From the NCBI RefSeq assembly GCF_014207535.1, contig NZ_JACHGK010000003.1, positions 1 through 64,000 on the forward strand: a stretch of 64,000 bases of DNA. Reading direction: 5' to 3'. Position numbers and translations under genes: made by a program. Below are positions 8,495 to 17,181 of this stretch, in pieces. The notes beneath the pieces are model-generated. The model made no database searches, was not told the DNA's origin, and was given only the letters and a program-made list of their open reading frames with translations. Source of the stretch: Bacillus benzoevorans (GTDB taxonomy: Bacteria; Bacillota; Bacilli; Bacillales; Cytobacillaceae). Each line of letters opens with the position of its first letter. Within the stretch, counting starts at the first letter, position 1.

Positions 8495-9532
8495 TTAGTT
8501 CGTCTCTGATAATTTTCCCATATCCCTGTGATAGAGTTCCATTTCACTGCCTCCTGCATGGATGATAGGACGGGGCACTGGCAGATTGAAGGTATCCAAG
8601 TCGATCACATATTTTGGACGGCGTTTTGTCTCTTTATATATTTTTCCTATGTATTCCCCGACAAGACCAATCGCGATTAGCTGCAAACCGCCAATGAGCC
8701 AAATCGAAGTAATGATAGATGTCCAGCCAATCTCCGTATGTCCGAGGAATTTTAACCCAAGGAAATAGGAACCAAATAACAGACTTATAAAAAAGGATAG
8801 AAAACCCAGCAGCAGTACACAACGAATGGGTGTAACAGAAAAGGAAGTGATGCCTTCAAAGGAAAAAGCAAGCATCTTTTTTAATGGATATTTAGTTGCA
8901 CCTGCCATTCTTTCCTTTCTATCATAGTAAATACTTGTCGATCTAAAGCCGATCAATGGAACGATTCCGCGTAAAAAGAGATTTACTTCTTCAAAACGTT
9001 CTAACTCCGCAAGCGCCCTTTTACTCATCAGGCGAAAATCTGCATGATTATAGACCAGGTTTACTCCCATTTTTTGCATTAATAAATAAAAGCCTTGTGC
9101 CGTATACTTTTTGAACATGGTGTCACGATCCCGCTTTCTCCTGACACCGTAAACAATTTCATAACCTTCGCGGAATTTCAAAATAAATTCCCTCATTGCT
9201 TGGATATCATCCTGAAGGTCGGCATCGATTGAAATCACGCAATCGGACGCTCCCTTTGCTGTAGATAAACCTGCCAGCAAAGCGTTCTGATGTCCAACAT
9301 TTCTTGATAGTTTCAATCCGCGGACCATTTCCTCATTTAAACTTTTTTTGTAAATAATGTGCCATGTTTGATCTCTGCTGCCGTCATCGACAAAAAGAAT
9401 TTTACTTTTCTTAGAAACGAGGCCCTCATCTCTAAGCCCACTTAAAAAATGCGTTAACTGCAAAATCGTTTCCGGGAGTACTTCTTCTTCGTTGTAACAG
9501 GGAACGACAATTGTTAGCACTGGATTTTCCAT
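8495..9532 (-). CDS. ykoT: Family 2 glycosyltransferase, YkoT/CsbB type
   Basis: A 345-residue membrane glycosyltransferase that would load a sugar onto undecaprenyl phosphate from a nucleotide-sugar. The GT-A domain (~1-225) starts LTIVVPCYNEEEVLP, with FVDDGSRDQT and the metal-binding DADLQDD. Two C-terminal spans (~230-255 and ~265-290) follow, as in GtrB, CsbB and YkcC. The next gene downstream of its promoter, on the same strand 19 bases upstream, is a YkoS-like polytopic protein. That recalls the ykoT-ykoS pair of B. subtilis, one of the proposed three-component glycosylation systems. The sugar and acceptor are not readable from sequence. Confidence 0.85.
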   Translation of the reverse strand: MENPVLTIVVPCYNEEEVLPETILQLTHFLSGLRDEGLVSKKSKILFVDDGSRDQTWHIIYKKSLNEEMVRGLKLSRNVGHQNALLAGLSTAKGASDCVISIDADLQDDIQAMREFILKFREGYEIVYGVRRKRDRDTMFKKYTAQGFYLLMQKMGVNLVYNHADFRLMSKRALAELERFEEVNLFLRGIVPLIGFRSTSIYYDRKERMAGATKYPLKKMLAFSFEGITSFSVTPIRCVLLLGFLSFFISLLFGSYFLGLKFLGHTEIGWTSIITSIWLIGGLQLIAIGLVGEYIGKIYKETKRRPKYVIDLDTFNLPVPRPIIHAGGSEMELYHRDMGKLSETN

Positions 9533-9551
9533 GATGTTTTCCTCCTGGATG

Positions 9552-11240
9552 CTAGATCGTTTGATAAAGGTAGATTTTCCATACGGAGCTGTCTGATTCG
9601 AATATATGATCCAAAATCAGACTGTTTTCAGCAGCGTTGTCAATCGGCACACTTGAAAAAATATAGCGCCCCCCCATTTCTTTGAAAGCCTCCATATTTA
9701 ATTCAAGATTTTCCAGCCTCTTCTTGGTGTTTTTCTTAAACATATAATGTTTGCCTAATTCAGCTGAAAAAAGATAACAGCGCCCGCCCCATTCATCAAA
9801 ATAGGTGCGAATGGTTTTATTTTTTTCTAATTCTTTGGCGATTATTTTCCTGAATTGGTATTTATAACTTAACGGATAAAAATTATTATAGGTATCCAAT
9901 GTATAGAACCCGTTATATTGGGATATGGACGGATGGAGGCCGATGCTTGCTACACGATATTCTTTCTGCGGAAGTGAAATATAATTTTTAATTTCTAGAA
10001 ACTGTTCCTCAGCATAAAACTGCTTTACAGTTGGTTTATTTCGGAACAAAATTTCTTCATTATAAAAAGAAACGATAATTATTTGTGATACTGCTAAGAT
10101 TGGAACTGCTTTTCTCCATAAATTCCCTTGCGTGAAAAAAGTTTTCAATGCTAACGCAAACAAGATATAGATGATAAGCGGCCTTAAAAAGTGATATCGT
10201 GCCAAGTTAAAGGTATCGAGAAAATGGTAACGCTCTGTCAACGGCAGCCAGCCTTTATAAAACCAAAAAGCATACCATAGCGATAAAACAAAATTAAGAA
10301 TAAATAAAAAGACAAAACGGTGCTCCTGCCTCCAAAGGTTTTTCCTTATAATCAGATAAAACGCGAGTAGAATGACTGGAAGAATGACCATTGTATGAAT
10401 CGTCGCTGCATGATGATGCCCCCAGATAAAATTTTTTAACGTCAGCCGCAACGAGTGTTCAAACGTTAGGCGGGCATGAAAATATTCATCCCTGCTGTTT
10501 GGCTCATCGTCAAATAAAAAGGAATAGACAAGCCTGTATTCAACCATAAAATAGACTATTGTCATATAGGCAATAGAGATTAGAAAGCGCAGGTTCCACC
10601 CTTTGCCCCTTAAACATCCGCTAAGCCAAAATATCCCCATCGCACTAAGGAAAAAGAAAAAACCCAGCACGATACTTGAATAGAATGGCAAGAGAGTCAA
10701 TACCAGGTAATTTTTCCATGCTTTTTTCCCATTACGGATATTTAAGAATGCCCATAAGGCCAGAGGCATTCCAAGTGTACTCAGCATTCCGGAAGGCCAG
10801 AATGGCGTAAATGCCAGAGCGAGCGCTGTACTGATATTGACAAACTCCCAGCCCTCCCCTTTGAGGAAATGCGTTTTCAGCAGGAGATACATCCCAAAAA
10901 ATGCGGTAACTCTTGTTATCGTTTGGCTTAAAGCATAGGCTGTCATGGTTGGGAAAAGGGCATAGAGCCAAACAATTAAACTAAACTCCGTTCCAAAAGC
11001 ATTACGGGATAAGTTCCCATTCATGATCTGTTCAATCGTTGCATTTATCGGCCCGGCTAATTGACCGCTGTCTGCCAATACTTTGTACCAGGATAAATTG
11101 GAATCCAAATTATCATGGACCCGAATATGGGCATTTTCCCCAAGAATAAATAAGGGGGAGACAAATATGGCAATGGCGAACAAAGCCAAAACGATTAGCC
11201 GCCGCTCTTTTCTTCTTTTTTGTGGAAGCAATCCTGACAC
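9552..11240 (-). CDS. ykoS: Polytopic membrane protein, YkoS-like (DUF6044)
   Basis: A 562-residue protein with about 11-12 membrane spans and a C-terminal extracytoplasmic domain (~420-562). The early loop HIRVHDNLDSNLSWYK, directly after span 1, has the acidic His-Asp pattern of GT-C type glycosyltransferases. Paired with the adjacent YkoT-type transferase, it most likely moves the lipid-linked sugar to an extracellular acceptor such as teichoic acid. This is inferred from the family pairing. The frame opens with GTG at 11240, but a TTG at 11229-11231, 6 bases after GAGGTG, is the better supported start. Confidence 0.75.
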   Translation of the reverse strand: MSGLLPQKRRKERRLIVLALFAIAIFVSPLFILGENAHIRVHDNLDSNLSWYKVLADSGQLAGPINATIEQIMNGNLSRNAFGTEFSLIVWLYALFPTMTAYALSQTITRVTAFFGMYLLLKTHFLKGEGWEFVNISTALALAFTPFWPSGMLSTLGMPLALWAFLNIRNGKKAWKNYLVLTLLPFYSSIVLGFFFFLSAMGIFWLSGCLRGKGWNLRFLISIAYMTIVYFMVEYRLVYSFLFDDEPNSRDEYFHARLTFEHSLRLTLKNFIWGHHHAATIHTMVILPVILLAFYLIIRKNLWRQEHRFVFLFILNFVLSLWYAFWFYKGWLPLTERYHFLDTFNLARYHFLRPLIIYILFALALKTFFTQGNLWRKAVPILAVSQIIIVSFYNEEILFRNKPTVKQFYAEEQFLEIKNYISLPQKEYRVASIGLHPSISQYNGFYTLDTYNNFYPLSYKYQFRKIIAKELEKNKTIRTYFDEWGGRCYLFSAELGKHYMFKKNTKKRLENLELNMEAFKEMGGRYIFSSVPIDNAAENSLILDHIFESDSSVWKIYLYQTI

Positions 11241-11443
11241 CTCATACGACTTAATTCTTAAGGTAGAACATTGTTAGGTTGTGCGATTATTAGAATAATA
11301 TTCCTAAGCTTCTAAAGCAGAGATATTTAGGATAGAAGTTTCTGTGCTTTTTATAAGAATGAAATTTAGCATAGAAAATAGTAGTACAAGTTTATCTGTG
11401 TGAATACATTTAAAAAAGAATCCAACAGAGAGGGGAGCAGGGA

Positions 11444-12073
11444 TTGAGCATTTTCTTGAGCTATATCTTTTTAGGTTTGTCACTTGCGGCACCTATCGGC
11501 CCTATAAATGCAGCACAGCTTGATAAAGGGATTAAGCAGGGGTTTTGGCATGCCTGGATTTTGGGCTGGGGTGCCTTAGCCGCAGATGCCGTCTATATGC
11601 TTCTTGTCTTTTTTGGAGTGGTTCATTTCTTGGAAATTCCCTTTATGAAAACCTTTTTATGGCTTTTTGGCTTTTTTGTGCTGACCTACACGGGAATAGA
11701 GGGAATGGTCAATGCAGGAAAATTAGATTTAGATGTAAGATACGCGCGGGAGTCCCCACTTTCCTCCTTTATATCAGGTTTTGTGATGTCCATATCAAAC
11801 CCATTAACGATCTTGTTCTGGCTCGGAATTTATGGATCGATTCTAGCAAACACGGCAGCAAAATACGATTTTTATCATATTGTTTTCTACAGCCTGGCCA
11901 TTTTTATCGGCATTCTCTGCTGGGATTTTTCTATGGCATTAGTCTCCAGTACTTTTCGCAGGATCTTAACCAAACCAACCCTGATCATCATCTCCAGATT
12001 ATCAGGGTTGTCACTCATTGGGTTTGGGGTTTATTTTGCCATGCAGGCCGCAAAAGTGTTATTTTCAAGCTAA
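11444..12073 (+). CDS. LysE family amino acid exporter
   Basis: A 209-residue membrane protein with about six spans and the LysE/RhtB signature near the N-terminus (SLAAPIGPINAAQLDKGIKQ) followed by GWGALAADAVYM. It also has the second conserved SISNPLTILFWLG segment at ~105-120. The family exports amino acids such as lysine, homoserine or threonine; the substrate cannot be set here. It starts at TTG, 11444, behind GAGGGGAGCAGGGA. It is divergent from the ykoS-like gene and convergent with the MFS gene. Confidence 0.85.
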   Translation: MSIFLSYIFLGLSLAAPIGPINAAQLDKGIKQGFWHAWILGWGALAADAVYMLLVFFGVVHFLEIPFMKTFLWLFGFFVLTYTGIEGMVNAGKLDLDVRYARESPLSSFISGFVMSISNPLTILFWLGIYGSILANTAAKYDFYHIVFYSLAIFIGILCWDFSMALVSSTFRRILTKPTLIIISRLSGLSLIGFGVYFAMQAAKVLFSS

Positions 12074-12112
12074 AAGCGAAACAGAATAACATAGCAGCAT
12101 AAGAGGAACAGC

Positions 12113-13372
12113 TTATCCTTCTTCAGGCTTTATTGCTTTTAATGTACCAATAGCGGCTAATAGGCTTAGGGCGGTTAAAACATAAAAAATGGATTTATCC
12201 ATATTTTTCATCATAACGGCCATCACAGGCGGCCCTGCAGCCACACCAACAAAGCGCATAGAACTGTAAATAGAAGATACGGTACCCCTTTGCTCTTTTT
12301 CAATTCCTGAGGTAATAAGGGCATCCAGGCACGGCAGTCCTACCCCGATCCCTATCCCGCCTAAAACAAACAACGTAAGCATAAACCACATGGCTCGAGA
12401 AAAACTCAATGTGGCAATAGAGGCGGCTAACACCATGATTCCGCCAAAGGTCAGCCATTTCATAAGTACTTTATTTTCTTTAATCAATTTACCTGTCATA
12501 TAGGAAGCAAGACAAAGCCCGCCCAGCGGGATCGCCAGTAAAAGACCTTTTTTCACGTTTTTTATATGATAGACTTTTTCTAATACATCAGACAAGTAAA
12601 ATAATACTGCGAACAGGACAAACATTAAAATGATGCCCACCATGAATACAGCGGACAGCCATTTCCAGTTATGTTTAAATATTTTCTTTATACTTTGTAA
12701 AAAAGTTTTAAACGGAATCGGCTCTTCCCTTTTGTTCGGAGTTTTCACTAAGAAAAACATGAGTATAATAGAAATAAAACAAAAAATGGGAATGGACAGA
12801 AAAGGGATAAACCAAATGAATCCCGCCAAAAACGATCCCAATATTGGACTTAGGACTTTGCCTAACGTATTCGATGTTTCAATAAGCCCTAAAGAACTGC
12901 TCACTTCCTCGTCCGTCTTAAACATATCCCCTATAAGCGGTAAAACGATCGGGAATGCTCCCGCAGCTCCTATGCCCTGCAGCACCCTCCCTATTAAGAT
13001 CATCCAATAAGGATCATCCATTTTCCAGCCGGCCCATCCTGACATGAGCCCTCCAAGTCCTGTAATGATTAAACTAGGAATTATGACTTTTTTCCTTCCA
13101 ATATGATCCGATAATAATCCGGCAATTGGAATAAAAAAGATGGCAACCACCGAATAGACAGTGATGATCATACTCGCCTGAAAAGAAGTAATCCCCAGTT
13201 GTTCCTCCATCATGGTCAAAACTGGAATTAACATAGAATTTCCAAGTGTCATAACCAGGGGAATCGATGAAATAGACAAAACGGCCCATTTCTGATTGCT
13301 TGGCTTATTTTTGGAATTACTTTTTGCACTTTTTTGAGACTTGACAGGTAATATGTTTTCAATATGTTCCAT
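12113..13372 (-). CDS. MFS transporter, probable multidrug efflux pump
   Basis: A 12-span major facilitator of about 419 residues with a basic N-terminal tail. The loop 2-3 motif A is clear (GLLSDHIGRKKVIIP), and span 5 carries the antiporter motif C-like LIETSNTLGKVLSPILGSF. Helix 4 has GRVLQGIGAAGAFP. These place it among proton-coupled drug exporters. The best start is the ATG at 13370-13372, 10 bases after AAAGG; a GTG lies three codons earlier. It is a single gene, divergent from the amino acid permease. Substrate not inferable. Confidence 0.8.
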   Translation of the reverse strand: MEHIENILPVKSQKSAKSNSKNKPSNQKWAVLSISSIPLVMTLGNSMLIPVLTMMEEQLGITSFQASMIITVYSVVAIFFIPIAGLLSDHIGRKKVIIPSLIITGLGGLMSGWAGWKMDDPYWMILIGRVLQGIGAAGAFPIVLPLIGDMFKTDEEVSSSLGLIETSNTLGKVLSPILGSFLAGFIWFIPFLSIPIFCFISIILMFFLVKTPNKREEPIPFKTFLQSIKKIFKHNWKWLSAVFMVGIILMFVLFAVLFYLSDVLEKVYHIKNVKKGLLLAIPLGGLCLASYMTGKLIKENKVLMKWLTFGGIMVLAASIATLSFSRAMWFMLTLFVLGGIGIGVGLPCLDALITSGIEKEQRGTVSSIYSSMRFVGVAAGPPVMAVMMKNMDKSIFYVLTALSLLAAIGTLKAIKPEEG

Positions 13373-13561
13373 CGCTGACACGCCTTTTTATTTATTCTAT
13401 TCTGAAACCCGATAGGACTTTAGAAATCACAACAACTTTAATATGAACCGTTCTGCTTAGAATTATCCTTATCTAAAAATGGCATTAGCCTGTTAAAGTT
13501 TCTTATACATAAAATACAATCGTGTTTCGAATGATAATGAACAGATACGAGGAGGTATGAT

Positions 13562-14902
13562 ATGGATTTTTTTATGCCTTTAAGTAAAGGAAAAGGCGGT
13601 GATGAGGGAAATTTAGCATGGTGGCAATTGTCGCTAATCGGCGTCGGCTGTACAATTGGTACAGGATTCTTTCTCGGCTCAGCGATTGGAATTAAAATAA
13701 CAGGTCCATCGATTGTGCTTTCCTTTGTATTAGCCGCCATCGGAACCTATATTGTTTACAATTTATTGGCGCAAATGACGGCAGAAGATCCGCAAGACGG
13801 TTCCTTCTGTTACTATGCCAGCAAGGCCTATGGCCGCTGGGCAGGCTTCAGCTGCGGCTGGAATTATTGGAGTTCAAATATCCTGATTATGGGAAGCCAG
13901 CTTACCGCCCTCTCGATTCTATCAAAATTTTGGTTCCCAAACATCCCGCTTTGGCTTTTTGCCTCCGGATATGCCATTATGTCCATTATTGTGGTCATAA
14001 CAGGCAGCAAAGGTTTTGATAAAGTGGAGAATTTACTCGCCATCATTAAAACAGCGGCTATTGTGATGTTTATTATTATCGCATTTGCTGCGGTGTTCGG
14101 TTGGCTGCACGGAGATATTCAACATGCCGGGATCCCTGATGGGGCAAATTCCTGGTTTGCTGAAAAGTGGAAAGGATTTTGGTCCTCCTTGATTTATGCC
14201 TTTTATGCTTACGGCGGAATTGAGGTAATCGGGCTGATGGCCATGAGGCTGAAAAAGAAAGAAGATGCTCCTAAAGCAGGGATTATTATGCTCATCGTCC
14301 TGGTCGTTATCTATGTTTCTTCATTAGGATTTGCTGTTTTTATGGCTTCACATGGCACTTTTTCCGCGAAGGAAAGTCCTTTTGTGACAGCATTGGCCCC
14401 ATACCAATTTACCTTTTTTCCTCATGTATTTAATGCAGCAATCATTTTAGCCGGTTTTTCAACGATGACGGCATCCTTATTTGGCGTTACAACACTCCTG
14501 GTAACCTTAGCCGACAGCGGTGATGCTCCAAAGCTTTTTGCGAAAAAACTGAAGAAATTTAAGGATCTTCCGCTTACATCATTGATTTTGGCAGTCATTG
14601 GCTTAATGGCCTCCATCGTAACAGCACTGCTGTTACCCGGGAAAATTTATGAGTACATTACAACTGCAGCAGGAATATTAATTTTGTTCAATTGGACCTT
14701 TATTGTGATTTCCGCTCTCAAGATTTTAACCATAAATATTGGAGGAAAGCTGCTGGCATTTAGTGGAATTATCCTTATTCTGGCTGCCGTCAGCGGTACA
14801 TTAATGGAAGAAAGTATTCGCATGGGCTTTTTTGTGAGCCTGCTGTTTACAGCTCTGATCGGACTTGCTGCCATCATTATGCAGAAAAAGGTCTGGAAAT
14901 GA
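13562..14902 (+). CDS. APC family amino acid permease
   Basis: A 446-residue, 12-span permease of the amino acid/polyamine/organocation superfamily. Span 1 carries the substrate-binding unwound motif (LIGVGCTIGTGFFLGSAIGI) and span 6 has YAFYAYGGIEVIGLMA. AGGAGGT precedes the ATG by 5 bases. Its closest look is to the YbxG/YdgF-type Bacillus permeases. It lies a few genes from the lysine aminomutase cluster but on the opposite strand, so a link to lysine use is only a guess. Confidence 0.85.
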   Translation: MDFFMPLSKGKGGDEGNLAWWQLSLIGVGCTIGTGFFLGSAIGIKITGPSIVLSFVLAAIGTYIVYNLLAQMTAEDPQDGSFCYYASKAYGRWAGFSCGWNYWSSNILIMGSQLTALSILSKFWFPNIPLWLFASGYAIMSIIVVITGSKGFDKVENLLAIIKTAAIVMFIIIAFAAVFGWLHGDIQHAGIPDGANSWFAEKWKGFWSSLIYAFYAYGGIEVIGLMAMRLKKKEDAPKAGIIMLIVLVVIYVSSLGFAVFMASHGTFSAKESPFVTALAPYQFTFFPHVFNAAIILAGFSTMTASLFGVTTLLVTLADSGDAPKLFAKKLKKFKDLPLTSLILAVIGLMASIVTALLLPGKIYEYITTAAGILILFNWTFIVISALKILTINIGGKLLAFSGIILILAAVSGTLMEESIRMGFFVSLLFTALIGLAAIIMQKKVWK

Positions 14903-14938
14903 AGCGGATAACCTTTTTTCTATTAACAGCAAAAAATT

Positions 14939-14970
14939 AAGCCGCAATGGACCTGAAACCATTGCGGCTT
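14939..14970. terminator. Bidirectional terminator between convergent genes
   Basis: AAGCCGCAATGG and CCATTGCGGCTT form a perfect 12-bp stem with an 8-base loop. On the minus strand it is followed by AATTTTTT. It separates the permease gene from the 14994-15335 gene. Confidence 0.8.
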
Positions 14971-14993
14971 GTATCTTCTATTAAAGGACTGTT

Positions 14994-15335
14994 TCATTCT
15001 TTTTTCTTCTCTTTCTTATCCTTTTTGTCATTCATCGAACGGTAAAGCTGTGTATTCATACTCCCTTGAACAATGGTTTCAAGAAAAAATTCACTGATTA
15101 ATTTCGTGTATTCTTCATCTTCGAACATTTTTTTGTTCTGCAATTCCATTTCGGCTAGTCCTTCGTAAACGGCCAAAAGTGCGTATGTATGATCACGACC
15201 GGAAACAGGGCTTAATATATCTACCTGATGGTTATAGTTTTCATTACGATATTTTTTGATTTCCTGCAGGTTTTCGATCCCTTCTTTAAATTTATCCTGT
15301 TTAATGTCAAATGTTTGGTAAACATATACTGTCAT
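14994..15335 (-). CDS. Unrecognised small protein, possibly a dimeric alpha/beta-barrel fold
   Basis: A 113-residue soluble protein. The pattern (beta strand MTVYVYQTF, long helix with QEIKKYRNENY, strand DILSPVSG, strand HTYALLAVYEG, helix) suggests a ferredoxin-like or NIPSNAP/ABM-like dimeric barrel, followed by an extremely Lys-rich tail (KKDKKEKKKE). I do not recognise the family and see no catalytic motif. It precedes a terminator shared with the permease. Confidence 0.55.
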   Translation of the reverse strand: MTVYVYQTFDIKQDKFKEGIENLQEIKKYRNENYNHQVDILSPVSGRDHTYALLAVYEGLAEMELQNKKMFEDEEYTKLISEFFLETIVQGSMNTQLYRSMNDKKDKKEKKKE

Positions 15336-15391
15336 TCCATTTTACCTCCGCATGTCGATAACTCTATTTTGCTGTATTTATGTTATTTTAT

Positions 15392-15493
15392 TCAGACATC
15401 TTCAAAGCTTAGATGGGGAACTCGCAAAGCCACCGCTTCTGCGATGGCCTCCCCAATGTTTGCAAGAATACATTTTTTACCTTCAAAAATCAA
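15392..15493 (-). CDS. Possible 33-codon ORF overlapping the end of yokU
   Basis: A TTG at 15491-15493 overlaps the yokU 3' end and opens a 33-codon frame with protein-like composition (CILANIGEAIAEAVALRVPH then LSFEDV). A competing 22-codon ATG frame (15402-15473, after GAAGG) uses another phase. The same bases form a strong hairpin, GCCATCGC with GCGGTGGC inside GGGGA/TCCCC, which may be the real function. There is no strong RBS for the 33-codon frame. Confidence 0.2.
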   Translation of the reverse strand: MIFEGKKCILANIGEAIAEAVALRVPHLSFEDV

Positions 15494-15758
15494 AATAATT
15501 TCGCTTCAACAGCCGTTTTATCTTCATAAGCTCATCATAAGAGGTCTGATTACCCAGCTGTCTCGTGTCAATGAGAAACAATTGATCTTCGATTCCTTTT
15601 ACCACTTCATCACTTTGAAACAGAGCACGGCAATTATCGCAATAGTATGATGGAGTATCAGTAATCTCAATTGCTCTCGTTCCATCGGGAAGTTCCCAAT
15701 AAACCGAATCGGTTACTGATTCAAGCTTTTCAATCTCACACCATGGACAAATATCCAT
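15483..15758 (-). CDS. yokU: YokU family zinc-ribbon protein
   Basis: A 91-residue protein with two Cys pairs (CPWC near the start and CDNC ~35 residues later) forming a YgiT-type zinc ribbon. It has the YokU features SVYWELPDGTRAIEI, IEDQLFLID and the ending LLKRNYFDF. I place the start at the ATG at 15756-15758, one base after the kamA stop and 8-9 bases after AAAGGGAG; an in-frame ATG three codons upstream overlaps the RBS. Always found next to kamA in Bacillus; role unknown. Tight spacing makes it the last gene of the kamA unit. Confidence 0.88.
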   Translation of the reverse strand: MDICPWCEIEKLESVTDSVYWELPDGTRAIEITDTPSYYCDNCRALFQSDEVVKGIEDQLFLIDTRQLGNQTSYDELMKIKRLLKRNYFDF

Positions 15759-15759
15759 G

Positions 15760-17169
15760 CTATTCATCTCCCTTTAGCGGCGGTGAATTCTTTTTCTGCT
15801 GTGCTTGAAATTTCTTTTCCTTTAATTCATCCCGCTTTTCTCGTTTATTCTTTAAGGTTTGATGCGCAGGATTTTGCTGATATTGCTCGCGGCGGTTTAG
15901 TCGTGCCAATCCTTCCGGTACTAAATTAAACTGACTGTCATTCATTAAGGAAGCGATTCCGACAACAGGACGTTTTTCATCCAGATCAGGATAAATAGTT
16001 TTAAAATACTCTTCTGCCCTTCCAGGTACATAATGTTCCGGTTCCGGATAGGTTGTGATCACCCCCTCAAAGTTACGCAGAACCACCTTTTCGGCGCTTT
16101 GTGAAATGAGATAGTTTGGCTGCAGGGCAATCTTTCCGCCGCCTCCAGGAGCATCGATGACAAAAGTTGGACAGGCATATCCGCTTGTGTGTCCGCGCAG
16201 ACCTTCGATGATTTCTAATCCTTTTGCAACGGGGGCGCGGAAATGGCTGATTCCCTCAGATAAATCACATTGATAAATATAATAAGGTCTCACGCGGATT
16301 TTGACTAAATCATGCATCAGTCTCTTCATAATCGGAACACTGTCATTAATGCCGGCTAAAATGACCGATTGATTCCCTACCGGAACTCCGGCATCTGCCA
16401 GCATTTCACAGGCCCTCTTCGAATCTTCTGTTATTTCAATCGATGTATTAAAATGGGTATTTAACCAGACCGGATGATACTTTTTTAAAATTGCACAAAG
16501 AGCTTTTGTGATTCGCTGCGGGAAAACGACAGGAGCCCTAGTGCCGATACGGATGATTTCTACATGATCGATGGAACGAAGATTTCGTAAAATATACTCT
16601 AAAATTTGATCGTTGATGAGGAGACCGTCACCTCCGGAAATCAACACATCCCGCACCTCAGGTGTCGAACGGATATACCCAATCGCAGCATCTAACTGTT
16701 TTTTTGGCACCCCCATGCCGATTTGGCCGGAAAAACGGCGCCGTGTACAGTAGCGGCAATACATGGAACATTGATTGGTTACGAGAAAAAGGACTCGGTC
16801 CGGGTAACGATGGGTCAATCCCGGTACGGGAGAGTCCTCATCTTCATAAAGCGGGTCTTCGAGGTCATATTTTGTTTTATAGAGTTCATTTGACACAGGT
16901 ACAGACTGCATTCTGATTGGACAGTTTGGATGATTGGGATTCATTAATGAAGCATAATAGGGAGTGATATTTAAAGGGATGGTTTTTGTGGAAATACGAA
17001 CACCTTCTTCTTCGTCAGGTGTTAAATGGATAACTTTTTTCAGATCTTCCAATGTACGAATCGTATTGGTCAACTGCCAGATCCAATCATTCCATTCAGT
17101 TTCTGTTACGTTTTTCCATAATTCTATCTCCTTCCATGGGCGGTCTGGTTTATATAGAAACGATTTCAC
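15760..17169 (-). CDS. kamA: Lysine 2,3-aminomutase
   Basis: Radical-SAM, PLP-dependent enzyme converting L-lysine to L-beta-lysine. The 469 residues include the [4Fe-4S] motif C134-x3-C138-x2-C141 (CSMYCRYCTRR), the SAM-binding ISGGDGL, and the PLP lysine K346 in DAPGGGGK. The C-terminus has a charged tail of ~50 residues that is more variable in the family. It follows ablB by 12 bases and precedes yokU by one. In B. subtilis and relatives this cluster is mother-cell expressed during sporulation; the upstream promoter here (see 23612-23619) agrees. Beta-lysine may serve as a compatible solute after acetylation, or be degraded by the upstream genes. Confidence 0.96.
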   Translation of the reverse strand: MKSFLYKPDRPWKEIELWKNVTETEWNDWIWQLTNTIRTLEDLKKVIHLTPDEEEGVRISTKTIPLNITPYYASLMNPNHPNCPIRMQSVPVSNELYKTKYDLEDPLYEDEDSPVPGLTHRYPDRVLFLVTNQCSMYCRYCTRRRFSGQIGMGVPKKQLDAAIGYIRSTPEVRDVLISGGDGLLINDQILEYILRNLRSIDHVEIIRIGTRAPVVFPQRITKALCAILKKYHPVWLNTHFNTSIEITEDSKRACEMLADAGVPVGNQSVILAGINDSVPIMKRLMHDLVKIRVRPYYIYQCDLSEGISHFRAPVAKGLEIIEGLRGHTSGYACPTFVIDAPGGGGKIALQPNYLISQSAEKVVLRNFEGVITTYPEPEHYVPGRAEEYFKTIYPDLDEKRPVVGIASLMNDSQFNLVPEGLARLNRREQYQQNPAHQTLKNKREKRDELKEKKFQAQQKKNSPPLKGDE

Positions 17170-17181
17170 GGAAATTCCCCC

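Noticed and set aside
11304..11492. Small minus-strand ORF opposite the LysE gene start
   Set aside because: Overlaps the LysE gene and its RBS region; no RBS of its own.
11545..12102. 185-codon plus-strand ORF in another frame of the LysE gene
   Set aside because: Shadow frame with Cys/Trp-rich, non-family composition; LysE motifs are in the other frame.
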